Source: Bacteroidota bacterium (GTDB taxonomy: Bacteria; Bacteroidota; Ignavibacteria; UBA10030; UBA8401). From it: a DNA stretch of 64,000 nucleotides. The notes below the pieces were generated by a model, which was given only the letters and a program-made list of their open reading frames with translations, was not told the origin of the DNA and made no database searches. The stretch lies in assembly GCA_041658205.1 (NCBI GenBank), contig JBBAAO010000001.1, forward strand, positions 1,488,001-1,552,000, read 5' to 3'. Shown in pieces: positions 44,169 through 53,195 of this stretch (its first letter is position 1; each line of letters opens with the position of its first letter). The translations under genes and the position numbers were made by a program.

Positions 44169-46406
44169 ATGAAATCAATTCAAGAACCGATTGTTACTAA
44201 TGAACTTGCGCTTCAACATGGACTTACGGAAGAGGAATATCAGAAAGTATTAATCATCCTTGGTCGAACACCGACATATACTGAACTAGGAATTTATTCT
44301 GTAATGTGGAGCGAACATTGCAGCTATAAAAACTCTATCGCTCAACTCAAGACACTCCCGCGTTCCGGAAAACGCCTGCTTGTAGGTGCCGGTGAGGAAA
44401 ATGCCGGCCTGGTTGATATTGGCGGGGGACTGGCTGTCGCATTCAAAATTGAAAGTCATAATCATCCTTCAGCAGTCGAACCGTATCAAGGAGCCGCCAC
44501 CGGTGTCGGTGGAATCATGCGTGATATATTTACGATGGGTGCCCGTCCAATCGCAGGATTAAACTCTCTGCGTTTTGGTGATATCGATGATAAGCAAACA
44601 AAACATTTACTGAAAGGCGTAGTGAAAGGCATTGGGGATTACGGAAATAGTTTTGGAGTTCCGACTGTAGCCGGTGAAGTATTTTTCGATCCGTGCTATC
44701 AAACCAATCCTCTTGTGAATGCCATGTCAGTCGGAATTGTTGAACACGGAAACGTAGCGTCGGCGATTGCAAAAGGAAAAGGGAATGTGGTGATGATCGT
44801 CGGCTCTGCAACGGGAAGGGACGGCATTCATGGTGCTACATTCGCATCGGAAGAGATTTCAGAAGCATCCGAAGCAAAACGTCCTTCGGTACAAGTAGGT
44901 GATCCATTTACAGAAAAACTTTTGCTTGAAGCAACGTTAGAAGTAATACATGCAGGACTTGTCGTTGGAATTCAGGATATGGGCGCCGCAGGTATCACTT
45001 GTTCGTCCACCGAAATGAGCGCCAAAGGAAACAGCGGCATGGATATTAATTTGGATCTCGTTCCGACTCGCGAAACAAAGATGACGGCATATGAAATTAT
45101 GCTTTCGGAATCTCAAGAACGGATGCTGATTGTTGCTAAACCGGAAAATGAAAATGCAATCATCGATATTTTTAAAAAATGGGATCTGCATTGTGTGACC
45201 ATTGGAAAAGTTACGGACGACGGTATGGTTCGTATTTTCCAACAAGGGACATTGAAAGCTGAAGTTCCTGCTGAGACGTGCGTGCTTGGTGGTGGTGCTC
45301 CGGTATATATTCGAGAGACAAAGGAACCGGAGTATCTTAAACAAACTCGTTCGTTCGATTTCAATTCATTATCAACACCAAAAGATATTTCGGAATCTAT
45401 CTATAAACTTTTACTGTCTCCAAATATTGCCAGTAAGCGTTGGGTGTATGAACAGTACGATTCAATGGTTCGGACGAATACCGTTGTGCTTCCGGGATCA
45501 GATGCTGCTGTTGTCCGAATAAAAAAATCGGAAAAACTTCTTGCAATGAAAACAGATTGCAATAGTCGTTATGTATATTTAAATCCGCGTAAAGGTGCAG
45601 CGATCGCTGTCGCAGAATCCGGACGAAATGTTGTTTGTACGGGAGGAAAACCGATAGCGATAACGAATTGTTTAAATTTCGGTAATCCATACAAACCTGA
45701 AGTGTATTGGCAATTCAAAGAAGCGATCCTTGGAATCAGCGATGCATGTAACGCGTTGGAAACTCCTGTCACCGGCGGCAACGTAAGCTTTTATAATGAA
45801 AGTGCTCAGGCAGCAGTATTTCCGACACCGACCATTGGGATGCTTGGAGTTATTGAAAACGAATCGCACGTTACAACATCATACTTTAAAAAATCTGGCG
45901 ACGCGATCTATCTGCTTGGTACTAATCGCGGAGATCTTTCTGGCAGTGAGTATCTAGTGCTGGAACATGGATTGACCGTCGGCGATGCTCCATATTTTGA
46001 TCTGGCATTTGAAGTGAAACTGCAGGAATGTGCTCTAAAGCTTATTCAGGAAGGATTAGTTGCATCGGCACACGATATTTCGGACGGAGGATTGATTGTA
46101 TCTCTCATCGAAAGTGCGATCGTTGGAAAACAGAAATTTGGATTTGATCTCAATCTTCCGTTGCAAGGTCTTTCACTTCATAATATTCTTTTTGGTGAAG
46201 AGCAATCCCGAATTATTATTTCTGCCGATGCATCTCAAGAAGCCAAAATCAAATCAATCTGCGCACAACATACTGTTCCCGTATTAAAGATTGGCATCGT
46301 AACTTCAAAGAACATTGCAAATGTTAATGACACAGTCAGTATTGATATGAAAAAGGCAGATGATCTGTATTTTAACGTTCTTCATAAAAAAGTCAGTGGT
46401 AATTAA
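44169..46406 (+). CDS. purL: Phosphoribosylformylglycinamidine synthase subunit PurL (small type)
   Basis: 745 residues, the size of the Bacillus-type PurL that works with separate PurQ and PurS. SVMWSEHCSYKNS, IESHNHPSAVEPYQGAATGV, GGIMRDIFTMGARPIAGLNS and the C-terminal VASAHDISDGGL identify it. It performs the ATP-dependent amidation step of purine synthesis. purQ and purS are not present in the window. It follows the biotin carrier gene by two bases. Confidence 0.96.
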   Translation: MKSIQEPIVTNELALQHGLTEEEYQKVLIILGRTPTYTELGIYSVMWSEHCSYKNSIAQLKTLPRSGKRLLVGAGEENAGLVDIGGGLAVAFKIESHNHPSAVEPYQGAATGVGGIMRDIFTMGARPIAGLNSLRFGDIDDKQTKHLLKGVVKGIGDYGNSFGVPTVAGEVFFDPCYQTNPLVNAMSVGIVEHGNVASAIAKGKGNVVMIVGSATGRDGIHGATFASEEISEASEAKRPSVQVGDPFTEKLLLEATLEVIHAGLVVGIQDMGAAGITCSSTEMSAKGNSGMDINLDLVPTRETKMTAYEIMLSESQERMLIVAKPENENAIIDIFKKWDLHCVTIGKVTDDGMVRIFQQGTLKAEVPAETCVLGGGAPVYIRETKEPEYLKQTRSFDFNSLSTPKDISESIYKLLLSPNIASKRWVYEQYDSMVRTNTVVLPGSDAAVVRIKKSEKLLAMKTDCNSRYVYLNPRKGAAIAVAESGRNVVCTGGKPIAITNCLNFGNPYKPEVYWQFKEAILGISDACNALETPVTGGNVSFYNESAQAAVFPTPTIGMLGVIENESHVTTSYFKKSGDAIYLLGTNRGDLSGSEYLVLEHGLTVGDAPYFDLAFEVKLQECALKLIQEGLVASAHDISDGGLIVSLIESAIVGKQKFGFDLNLPLQGLSLHNILFGEEQSRIIISADASQEAKIKSICAQHTVPVLKIGIVTSKNIANVNDTVSIDMKKADDLYFNVLHKKVSGN

Positions 46407-46408
46407 GA

Positions 46409-47269
46409 ATGATAGAGACGGAAAAAATATTACCCGTATCACTTTCATTGATTCATCATTTTCCGTTTGATGTTTTGAAAATGACCGGAGACGAAGCGAT
46501 AGATTTTCTTCAGCGCATATCAACGAATGATTTCAAAGATTTTACGGAAGGGAAGATCCAAAAAACACTGTTGCTCACGGACAAAGGAAGAATACTGGAT
46601 ACTATTTGGGTTATTCACCGTAATAATCATTTGATCATATTGACCAGCAAACAAATGTCTTCTGAAATTATTTCTTTCGTGAACAACTATATCATCATGG
46701 AAGATATTGTCGTTACCGATGTTACTTCTCAGTATAGTATTGATCTCCATTTCGGATACCTCGACAACTTCTACCATACAGACTATTTCGGTTTTCCTGT
46801 ATCTTTTGATGTACAGCTTTCAAATGATGTTACAAAATCTGTTGATCATCATTCAAGAGAGGCATTTGAGCAGTGGCGAATTGAACATGGTATTCCGGTA
46901 GCAAAAAAGGAGATTCTGCAAGATTATAATCCATTAGAACTAAATTTATGGGATTGGATCAGCTTCACAAAAGGATGCTATATCGGTCAGGAAGTTATCG
47001 CAAGGATTGATACCTACAACAAAATTCAACGTCAACTATGTCTAGTATCCTCCAACGAACAATTAACAGAACGAGAAGTGCTGGTTGATGATTCCGGTGC
47101 CGAGATAGGAAAACTTACGAGCGTAATAAACATCGCATCTGGTTTTATTGGATTGGCAATTGTCAAAATGAAATATGCCGTGGAACAACAACAAGTGAAC
47201 GTAAAAGGAACCAAGACAGTAGTAAAGATTGAAAGGGTGTTTACGAAAGAAGCATATGGAAGAAATTAA
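46409..47269 (+). CDS. ygfZ: Folate-binding YgfZ/GcvT-like protein
   Basis: 286 residues. DEAIDFLQRISTNDFKD near the N-terminus, LLTDKGRILDTIWV and the signature FTKGCYIGQEVIARI (about 190-204) define the YgfZ family, folate-dependent proteins that aid iron-sulfur cluster assembly or repair, related to glycine-cleavage T protein. Consistent with the iron-sulfur enzymes in the window, but no direct link is shown. Overlaps the next gene by 14 bases. Confidence 0.9.
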   Translation: MIETEKILPVSLSLIHHFPFDVLKMTGDEAIDFLQRISTNDFKDFTEGKIQKTLLLTDKGRILDTIWVIHRNNHLIILTSKQMSSEIISFVNNYIIMEDIVVTDVTSQYSIDLHFGYLDNFYHTDYFGFPVSFDVQLSNDVTKSVDHHSREAFEQWRIEHGIPVAKKEILQDYNPLELNLWDWISFTKGCYIGQEVIARIDTYNKIQRQLCLVSSNEQLTEREVLVDDSGAEIGKLTSVINIASGFIGLAIVKMKYAVEQQQVNVKGTKTVVKIERVFTKEAYGRN

Positions 47270-47750
47270 AATTATTGCAGAGTCAAAAGAAGAATTATAC
47301 GAACAGTTACTCCCGCAAATATATTCGGTTGTTGCGGATGAACAGAATCCGATTGCCAATATGGCAAATATTGTTGCTGCTCTAAAACAAGCTTTTTCAT
47401 ATTACTCATGGGTCGGATTCTATTTGTACGAAAATACATCAAACCAACTTGTCTTAGGACCGTTTCAGGGAAAAATTGCCTGCACAAGAATTGCCGTCGG
47501 TAAAGGTGTCTGCGGAACATCGTATCAAAAGAAGGAGACGCTTATTGTTCAGGATGTGAATCAATTTCCAGGTCATATCTTTTGTGATGGCGATTCAAAA
47601 TCTGAAATTGTTGTACCAATTTATGATAAAGGAAATATTATAGGTGTGCTTGACGTTGACAGTCACGAATTCGACAGTTTTAATGAAACAGATAAACTAT
47701 ATCTTGAACAATTGATGCACACTATTTCTGAAAAAATTAGTCTGACATGA
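47256..47750 (+). CDS. msrC: Free methionine-(R)-sulfoxide reductase (GAF domain)
   Basis: 164 residues from ATG 47256; a longer frame from 47229 would overlap the upstream gene more and lacks a ribosome-binding site, while AAAGAAG precedes 47256. The single GAF domain holds SWVGFYLYE, then the three conserved cysteines in KIACTRI, GKGVCGTSY and HIFCDGDSKSE, and GVLDVDSHEFDSF. It reduces free Met-R-sulfoxide using thioredoxin. With ygfZ and bshC nearby, oxidative-stress repair is a plausible theme. Confidence 0.92.
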   Translation: MEEIKIIAESKEELYEQLLPQIYSVVADEQNPIANMANIVAALKQAFSYYSWVGFYLYENTSNQLVLGPFQGKIACTRIAVGKGVCGTSYQKKETLIVQDVNQFPGHIFCDGDSKSEIVVPIYDKGNIIGVLDVDSHEFDSFNETDKLYLEQLMHTISEKISLT

Positions 47751-48583
47751 AAAAAAGAAAACTTCAAAAAGCACCAAAGGCATATAAAAATTCAGGATTT
47801 CTCGCAAGCAGGGATGCTCGTCCATTACGGATTTTGTCTGAATTTTTAGAACCATTAAGCCGGTTCAACTACTATAATGTCAAAGATACGATTGTATTTT
47901 TCGGTTCTGCAAGAATCAAACCGAGAAATGAAACAATTAAACATCTTCGGGCACTTGCAAAGAGTGGTAACAAAAGAAATATTCATTCAAAAAAATATCA
48001 TGAGCAATTATTACAAGCCGAAGTGGCAGTAGAGATGTCTCGGTATTACGAAGATGCTGCGGAACTTTCGCGGTTGATCACTGCATGGTCTACCAAACTC
48101 AAGACAAAAAACCGATTGTTAGTTTGTTCCGGCGGCGGACCAGGAATTATGGAAGCTGCCAATAAAGGTGCGATGATGGCAAAAGGAGAGTCTATCGGAT
48201 TAAATATCAGTCTTCCATTTGAGCAATATCCAAATTCATATATTACTCCAAAATTTAATATGGAATTTCATTATTTCTTTATGAGAAAGTTTTGGTTTAT
48301 GTTCCTCGGCAAGGCTCTCGTAGCATTTCCGGGCGGGTTTGGAACTCTGGATGAATTTTTTGAGTTATTAACATTACTACAGACTAAAAAGGTCGGCAAA
48401 AAAATGACTGTGATTCTTTATGGAAGAAATTTCTGGAATAAGATTATCGATTTTAAGGCATTGGTAAAATACGGCATGATTAGTCCGGATGATATGAATT
48501 TGTTTTCCTTTGCAGAAACTCCAAAAGAAGCATTCGCTATTTTGAAAAAAGATGTGTTGAAAAATTATTCCGAATTTCGATGA
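47747..48583 (+). CDS. LOG family protein (TIGR00730, lysine decarboxylase-like fold)
   Basis: 278 residues. VCSGGGPGIMEAANKGAM and FPGGFGTLDEFFELLT are the LOG family motifs (PGGxGTxxE), typical of cytokinin-riboside phosphoribohydrolases and related nucleotide-hydrolysing enzymes. An N-terminal extension of about 60 basic residues precedes the Rossmann-like core and is longer than in plant LOG. It probably cleaves a nucleoside 5'-monophosphate N-glycosidic bond; the physiological substrate is unknown. ATGA overlaps join it to both neighbours. Confidence 0.87.
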   Translation: MKKRKLQKAPKAYKNSGFLASRDARPLRILSEFLEPLSRFNYYNVKDTIVFFGSARIKPRNETIKHLRALAKSGNKRNIHSKKYHEQLLQAEVAVEMSRYYEDAAELSRLITAWSTKLKTKNRLLVCSGGGPGIMEAANKGAMMAKGESIGLNISLPFEQYPNSYITPKFNMEFHYFFMRKFWFMFLGKALVAFPGGFGTLDEFFELLTLLQTKKVGKKMTVILYGRNFWNKIIDFKALVKYGMISPDDMNLFSFAETPKEAFAILKKDVLKNYSEFR

Positions 48584-49437
48584 ATGATTTAACCGAAAAA
48601 GAAGTGAGTGAAATTAAGTCGCTCATCACATTGATCGATGATGAGGATGAATCGGTCTATGCCGTTGCTCGAGAACGTTTGTTAAGTTATAAAGAATCTG
48701 TACTGGAATTTATACCTTTTATTGAAGATAAAAACACTGTCGCCGAAAAACGCCTGAGCGAGGTCCGTGAAATCCTCATCCGCGCTTCATTCAAAGAACA
48801 ACTTCGGAAATTAAAACGTGACCAAGAAGGTGATATTGATCTGGAAGATGGCGTGTTTCTTTTTGCCAGGCAGCGATACAAGGATCTTGATGTTGCTCGC
48901 TATGTTGTGCAATTGAATCAGTATGCGTCAGAACTGAAGGAAAAACTAAGTTCCAATACGGACGAAACGGAAATTCTTCGAAGGGTAATTTCATTTTTTA
49001 CTGATGAAAAATCATTTGTCGGCAACCGCGACGATTATTATAGCGAAGAGAATCATTATATTAATCGTGTGCTGGACACAAAGATCGGTATTCCGATAAC
49101 GTTGAGTGTTGTTTATCTGCTTGTTGGACGGCGCATCGATCTACCCATCCAAGGTATCGGACTACCGGGACATTTCGTTTTGAGATTTTCGTTTGGAAAC
49201 TCGCATGTATATTTTGATCCGTTTAATGGTGGGAAGATACTTTCCCGAAGCGATTGTGAAGAGATTGTGACAAATTTAGGATTCAAATTCACGGAAGAGT
49301 ACTTGCAGCCGGTATCAAATAAGCAAATTCTTGAGCGAATGCTTCGAAATATCATTTTAACACTCGAAAAAAAACATGAAAATGAACGGATAGAAACAAT
49401 CCGCCAATTCATTGATACTATCAATTCCGATTTGTAA
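48580..49437 (+). CDS. SirB1-family transglutaminase-like protein
   Basis: 285 residues. A helical N-terminal half (about 1-110) precedes the transglutaminase-like SirB1 core: DDYYSEENHYINRVLDTK, then GIPITLSVVYLLVGRRIDLP, IQGIGLPGHFVLRFSF and VYFDPFNGGKILSR. The C-terminus is a short TPR-like helical pair. The family lacks a proven activity, and the usual catalytic Cys is not seen in the expected ITLS region. It closes the 38.1-49.4 kb operon, 16 bases before the tmRNA gene. Confidence 0.85.
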   Translation: MNDLTEKEVSEIKSLITLIDDEDESVYAVARERLLSYKESVLEFIPFIEDKNTVAEKRLSEVREILIRASFKEQLRKLKRDQEGDIDLEDGVFLFARQRYKDLDVARYVVQLNQYASELKEKLSSNTDETEILRRVISFFTDEKSFVGNRDDYYSEENHYINRVLDTKIGIPITLSVVYLLVGRRIDLPIQGIGLPGHFVLRFSFGNSHVYFDPFNGGKILSRSDCEEIVTNLGFKFTEEYLQPVSNKQILERMLRNIILTLEKKHENERIETIRQFIDTINSDL

Positions 49438-49442
49438 CTTGT
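49412..49442 (+). promoter_or_regulatory. Weak candidate promoter of ssrA
   Basis: TTG (49412-49414), exactly 20 bases, TAACTTGT (49435-49442). The -7 element departs from consensus at its last two bases, but the start site it predicts (about 49448-49454) meets the tmRNA 5' end. It overlaps the end of the upstream gene. Confidence 0.35.
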
Positions 49443-49453
49443 CTATATCCAAT

Positions 49454-49811
49454 GGGGGTGTTTTGGCTTCGACGGGGTCGGGAATGGATAGATTTGCATA
49501 CCGTGCACGCCTTTACGCACGTAAATCTCAGGGCAAACAATAAATGCAGATAACTACGGTTACGCACTCGCCGCTTAATTAGCCACGAGCGCCAATACAG
49601 AGCTCTCCTGATGGATCTGTAACGGCGTCGACTTAGTCAGGATAGTTGATATTCAGTGAAGGTAATATCAATGAGCTATCAAATCCTTTGCTGCGTTTCG
49701 GATGCTTTGCGTTCGGCCAAGAATCCGGAATTAAGATAAAAAGCTGAACTATGTATGTAGAAGGTCTATTGGTTTTCACTTCGGACCGGGGTTCGAATCC
49801 CCGCACCTCCA
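49454..49811 (+). ncRNA. ssrA: Transfer-messenger RNA (tmRNA)
   Basis: 358 bases. The tRNA-like ends pair as acceptor GGGGGTG (49454-49460) with CACCTCC (49804-49810) and discriminator A; TTGGCTTCGACGGGG at the 5' end and GGTTCGAATCCCCGC at the 3' end are hallmark sequences. The tag reading frame runs GCA 49546 to TAA 49578 and encodes ADNYGYALAA, ending in the ALAA degradation signal. The CCA is not encoded. The tag is close to the Chlorobi form (ADDYSYAMAA, from memory), which supports the lineage call. It rescues stalled ribosomes with SmpB. Confidence 0.97.
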
Positions 49812-49829
49812 CAACAAATGAAACGATGT

Positions 49830-49866
49830 AACTTGCCAAGTTCAAAAGACTTGGCAAGTTCATTTT
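49830..49866 (+). terminator. Terminator of ssrA
   Basis: AACTTGCCAAGT (49830-49841) pairs perfectly with ACTTGGCAAGTT (49849-49860), followed by CATTTT. Confidence 0.82.
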
Positions 49867-49877
49867 GAGATATTTCT

Positions 49878-50705
49878 ATGAAAATTCACTTTACAAAAAT
49901 GAGCGGTGCAGGCAACGACTTCGTTGTTGTTGACAATCGGTCAGGAATAATTTCTGATCCGCATTCCTTCTCAAATACAGTTTGCAACCGAAGACTTGGA
50001 ATCGGTGCAGATGGTGTATTATTGCTTGAGCGAAGTGATATTTCCGGGTTTACTATGAAATATTACAATGCTGACGGTTCAAATGCAGGAATGTGCGGCA
50101 ATGGCGGTCGGTGCATAGCAAAATTTGCTTATGATAACAGTGTCGTTACTTCAGATAATTTTTCATTCGAAGCATTTGGACACATTTATGAATCAACAAG
50201 GATTGACAGCACATTGTTTGATTTAAAAATGAAAAATCCCTTTGATGTAAAGTTAAATCAAGAGATATCGTTAGACAGCACGACTGTTAAAGCTAATTAT
50301 ATAAATACAGGTACAGATCATTCAGTCATTTTCCTGGATGATAATTCTCAATTAGGAACGCTTGAGAGTGCAGATATTTTTGGAATAGGAAAAAAGATAC
50401 GCTACCATAACATCTATCAACCAAAAGGGACGAACGTTAATTTTGTTTCGAAGTTAACGGATAATATCATACAAATAAGAACTTATGAGCGTGGAGTTGA
50501 AGATGAAACTTTGGCTTGCGGAACGGGATCTGTAGCAAGTGCAATATTAAGCTCCATGAAGTATCAAATGAAAAGTCCAATTCGAGTAAAAGTATTGAGC
50601 GGGGAGTTTTTGGAAATATCATTTCAGAAGACAATCAATAATTTTTTCGATGTGCGATTAAAAGGAAGTGCAAAAGTGACTTTTTATGGAGAAATAGATA
50701 TATAA
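49878..50705 (+). CDS. dapF: Diaminopimelate epimerase
   Basis: 275 residues. KMSGAGNDFVVVDNRSG, the first catalytic cysteine in NAGMCGNGGRC and the second in ETLACGTGSVASA are diagnostic. It interconverts LL- and meso-diaminopimelate for lysine and peptidoglycan synthesis. It stands alone after ssrA and meets polX tail to tail. The family is usually 260-280 residues, so it is complete. Confidence 0.96.
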   Translation: MKIHFTKMSGAGNDFVVVDNRSGIISDPHSFSNTVCNRRLGIGADGVLLLERSDISGFTMKYYNADGSNAGMCGNGGRCIAKFAYDNSVVTSDNFSFEAFGHIYESTRIDSTLFDLKMKNPFDVKLNQEISLDSTTVKANYINTGTDHSVIFLDDNSQLGTLESADIFGIGKKIRYHNIYQPKGTNVNFVSKLTDNIIQIRTYERGVEDETLACGTGSVASAILSSMKYQMKSPIRVKVLSGEFLEISFQKTINNFFDVRLKGSAKVTFYGEIDI

Positions 50706-50722
50706 TAATACTCAAGGTTTTT

Positions 50723-50773
50723 CCTTATATTTGGCATATAGATATAATAAGGATTATGTTAAGTTAGTTAACA
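50723..50773. terminator. Weak hairpins between convergent dapF and polX
   Basis: CCTTATAT (50723-50730) can pair with ATATAATAAGG (50742-50752) with one bulged A, and TGTTAA/TTAACA (50757-50762, 50768-50773) forms a 6-bp stem. Both are A/T-rich and may end transcription from either side. Confidence 0.4.
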
Positions 50774-50788
50774 TCAAGTAAATACTTC

Positions 50789-52531
50789 TTATTTCTTCAG
50801 ATATTCTTCAATTTGTTTTGTAGTTCTTGTGTTCAAAATATTCTTTTTTTCGCACCATCCTTTTCTGGCTATACCGACCCCAAATCGAACATCGGTCAAT
50901 CCGGTAACAACGTGTGAATCGGGATTGATTGCAATCGTTACACCCTTGCTAATCGCGTATTTGACCATTCGCCAATCAAGATCGAGTCTCATTGGATGAG
51001 CATTAATCTCAATGACTTTTCCAAGATCTGCTGCTACGTTGATGATCTCCGTCTGATTTAATGGATAACCATCCCGTTCAAGCAACAATCGTCCAGTCAA
51101 ATGACCAAGAATCGTTACATGCTTATTCTTAAGAGCTTTTAGGATTCGTTTTGTCATATCTGCTTCGTTCAGTTTAAAGTTACTATGCACTGATGCAACA
51201 ACATAATCAAATGTAGCTAACGTCTTATCATTAAAGTCTAAATCCCCATTTGTTAAAATATCAACTTCTGACCCTTTAAAGAGTCTAAACCCCTTAAATT
51301 TTTGGTTTAGCGAATCAATCTCCTTATGTTGTTTTTTGACTCGATCTTCAGTCAATCCATTTGCATACGCTGCAACTTTACTATGATCAGCAATGCCGAG
51401 ATACTCCCAGCCGAGTTTCTGTGCTCCTGCAGCCATTTCGGAAAGCGTATTATGACCATCGCTATAGTTAGTATGACAGTGAAATGTTCCTCTGATGTCA
51501 TTATATGTCACTAATTTTGGAAGTTTTCCAGACTGAGCGGCTTCAATCTCACCTAAATCTTCGCGCAGTTCGGGCTCCACGTAATCAAGACCGACTGCCT
51601 TATAAATATCTTCTTCTGTCTTACACGTAACTACTTTTTTGGACTTTCTTCCCTTTTCACTGGAATCAATAATGGCAAAACCATATTCATTTAATGTCCA
51701 TCCGTTCTCTCTCGCTAATGCACGAACGCGGATATTATGTTCCTTACTTCCTGTAAAATAATTGAGTGCAAATGGAAACTCTGCATCGGCTACTACTCGT
51801 AGATCACAATTAATCCCGGCATCCAACACCACACTTGATTTTGTTTCACCGTCTCCGGTGATTCGTTCGACGCTCTTATGTGACGTAAACAGTTTCATGA
51901 TCGCCGAAACGTCATTCTTTTTTGCACTCACAACAATATCGATGTCACCAATCGTCTCTTTTTTTCTCCGAAGACTTCCGGCAATTTCTGCACGAATAAT
52001 TCCTTTGTGTGAAGTAATCGCACTAAATATCGATTGGGCAGCATTCTCAGCTACATTGATATGGAATTTTGAAGAATGTTTACGAACCTGTTCAATACCA
52101 AGAAGAATATTTTCTTCAGTCTTTTTCCCAAATCCTTCTAATTTTTCCAGTTTCCCTGCTTTGGCAGCCTTCTCCAAACCTTCTATGGAAGAGATTTTGA
52201 GATTCTTATATAAAAATGCAACCTTTTTCGGTCCCATCCCTTGAATCTTCATCATATCGAAGATACCGGGAGGAAAATATTTTTTAAGACTTTCGTGATC
52301 GGGAGATTTACCTGTGGTCACGAGATCAGAAATGACCTTTCCGGTACTTTCACCGATCCCTTTTATTTTACGGATCCCACCGCTCTCAACAAGTCCTTTC
52401 AAATCATCAGTAACGCCGCCAAGTACACGAGCAGCATTGTGGAACGCTCTGCTTTTAAAAGGGTTCTCTCCTTTTAATTCAAGAAGCGTTCCGACCTCAT
52501 CAAGTATATCTGCTATTTGTGTTTTATCCAT
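50789..52531 (-). CDS. polX: DNA polymerase X family with PHP domain
   Basis: 580 residues, the standard bacterial PolX length. N-terminal helix-hairpin-helix region (IKGIGESTGKVISDL, IQGMGPKKVAFLYKNL), palm with the metal-binding pair in GSLRRKKETIGDIDIVVSAK, and a C-terminal PHP phosphoesterase domain (TFHCHTNYSDGHNTLSEM, GIADHSKVAAYANGL, EINAHPMRLDLDWR). It fills short gaps in base-excision repair and carries a Mn-dependent 3'-5' exonuclease in its PHP domain in studied relatives. Last gene of the minus-strand series, 6 bases after trpG. Confidence 0.95.
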   Translation of the reverse strand: MDKTQIADILDEVGTLLELKGENPFKSRAFHNAARVLGGVTDDLKGLVESGGIRKIKGIGESTGKVISDLVTTGKSPDHESLKKYFPPGIFDMMKIQGMGPKKVAFLYKNLKISSIEGLEKAAKAGKLEKLEGFGKKTEENILLGIEQVRKHSSKFHINVAENAAQSIFSAITSHKGIIRAEIAGSLRRKKETIGDIDIVVSAKKNDVSAIMKLFTSHKSVERITGDGETKSSVVLDAGINCDLRVVADAEFPFALNYFTGSKEHNIRVRALARENGWTLNEYGFAIIDSSEKGRKSKKVVTCKTEEDIYKAVGLDYVEPELREDLGEIEAAQSGKLPKLVTYNDIRGTFHCHTNYSDGHNTLSEMAAGAQKLGWEYLGIADHSKVAAYANGLTEDRVKKQHKEIDSLNQKFKGFRLFKGSEVDILTNGDLDFNDKTLATFDYVVASVHSNFKLNEADMTKRILKALKNKHVTILGHLTGRLLLERDGYPLNQTEIINVAADLGKVIEINAHPMRLDLDWRMVKYAISKGVTIAINPDSHVVTGLTDVRFGVGIARKGWCEKKNILNTRTTKQIEEYLKK

Positions 52532-52537
52532 AAACGC

Positions 52538-53107
52538 TCAATATTTTTTGTTCACAAAATTACTGAGTAACACTTTTCCGTGCTGTGTCGCTATTGATTC
52601 TGGATGAAATTGAACACCAAAGACCGGATACTTTTTATGTTGTACACCCATCACTACACCATCTTCAGTCCTTGCCGTTACTTCAAGTTCGCTCGGCATT
52701 GTTTTTGGTGCAATCACAAGTGAGTGATATCGCGTTGCGAGAAAGCGATTTGGAATGGAATTGAAGATTCCCTTCCCTTCGTGCAGCACTTCAGATGTTT
52801 TACCATGAACAACGGTTGGAGCTTTTACAACATCGCCGCCAAAAGCTTCACCGATTGATTGATGGCCAAGACAAACCCCCAGAATTGGAATTTTCTTATA
52901 AAATTCTTTTATCAATGGCACCGATACACCAGCTTCTTTTGGTGTGCAAGGTCCCGGAGAAATAATAATTGCCTGAGGATTAAGTTTACGAATTTCTTCA
53001 ATTGTTATTTTATCATTCCGAACAATATGCATCTCAACGTTCAGCTCGCCAACATATTGAACAAGATTGTATGTAAAAGAATCGTAATTGTCGATTATTA
53101 AAATCAT
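52538..53107 (-). CDS. trpG: Anthranilate/aminodeoxychorismate synthase glutaminase subunit
   Basis: 189 residues from ATG 53107; a GTG 18 bases upstream is a possible alternative. MILIIDNYDSFTYNLVQYVG opens the class I glutamine amidotransferase; the nucleophile lies in GVCLGHQSIGEAFG and the His-Glu pair in GVQFHPESIAT. It supplies ammonia to the TrpE subunit encoded upstream. TrpG and PabA cannot be told apart by sequence, and one protein often serves both. No Shine-Dalgarno sequence is visible, and a repeat-like element lies just upstream. Confidence 0.93.
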   Translation of the reverse strand: MILIIDNYDSFTYNLVQYVGELNVEMHIVRNDKITIEEIRKLNPQAIIISPGPCTPKEAGVSVPLIKEFYKKIPILGVCLGHQSIGEAFGGDVVKAPTVVHGKTSEVLHEGKGIFNSIPNRFLATRYHSLVIAPKTMPSELEVTARTEDGVVMGVQHKKYPVFGVQFHPESIATQHGKVLLSNFVNKKY

Positions 53108-53119
53108 ATTTTTATTTTT

Positions 53120-53145
53120 AACCACAGAGTCACGGAGGCACAGAA
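53120..53145. repeat. Copy of a dispersed 'CCACAGAG' element between trpE and trpG
   Basis: The top strand reads AACCACAGAGTCACGGAGG then CACAGAA, containing near-tandem 9-base units CACAGAGTC / ACGGAGGC / ACAGAA. From memory this matches a low-complexity repeat (ACCACAGAGNCACAGAG...) widespread in Bacteroidota and other genomes. It fills part of the 88-base gap between the two trp genes. Function unknown; a wider search is needed to prove repetition. Confidence 0.4.
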
Positions 53146-53195
53146 TGAATAATATTTTAGAACTTCTCCGTATCTTTATAAATTTGTGGAAAAAC

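Noticed and set aside
49633..49863. 76-residue minus-strand frame containing VRGFEPRSE
   Set aside because: It is antisense to the tmRNA; this is a well-known artefact of the tmRNA T-arm region and is not a gene.
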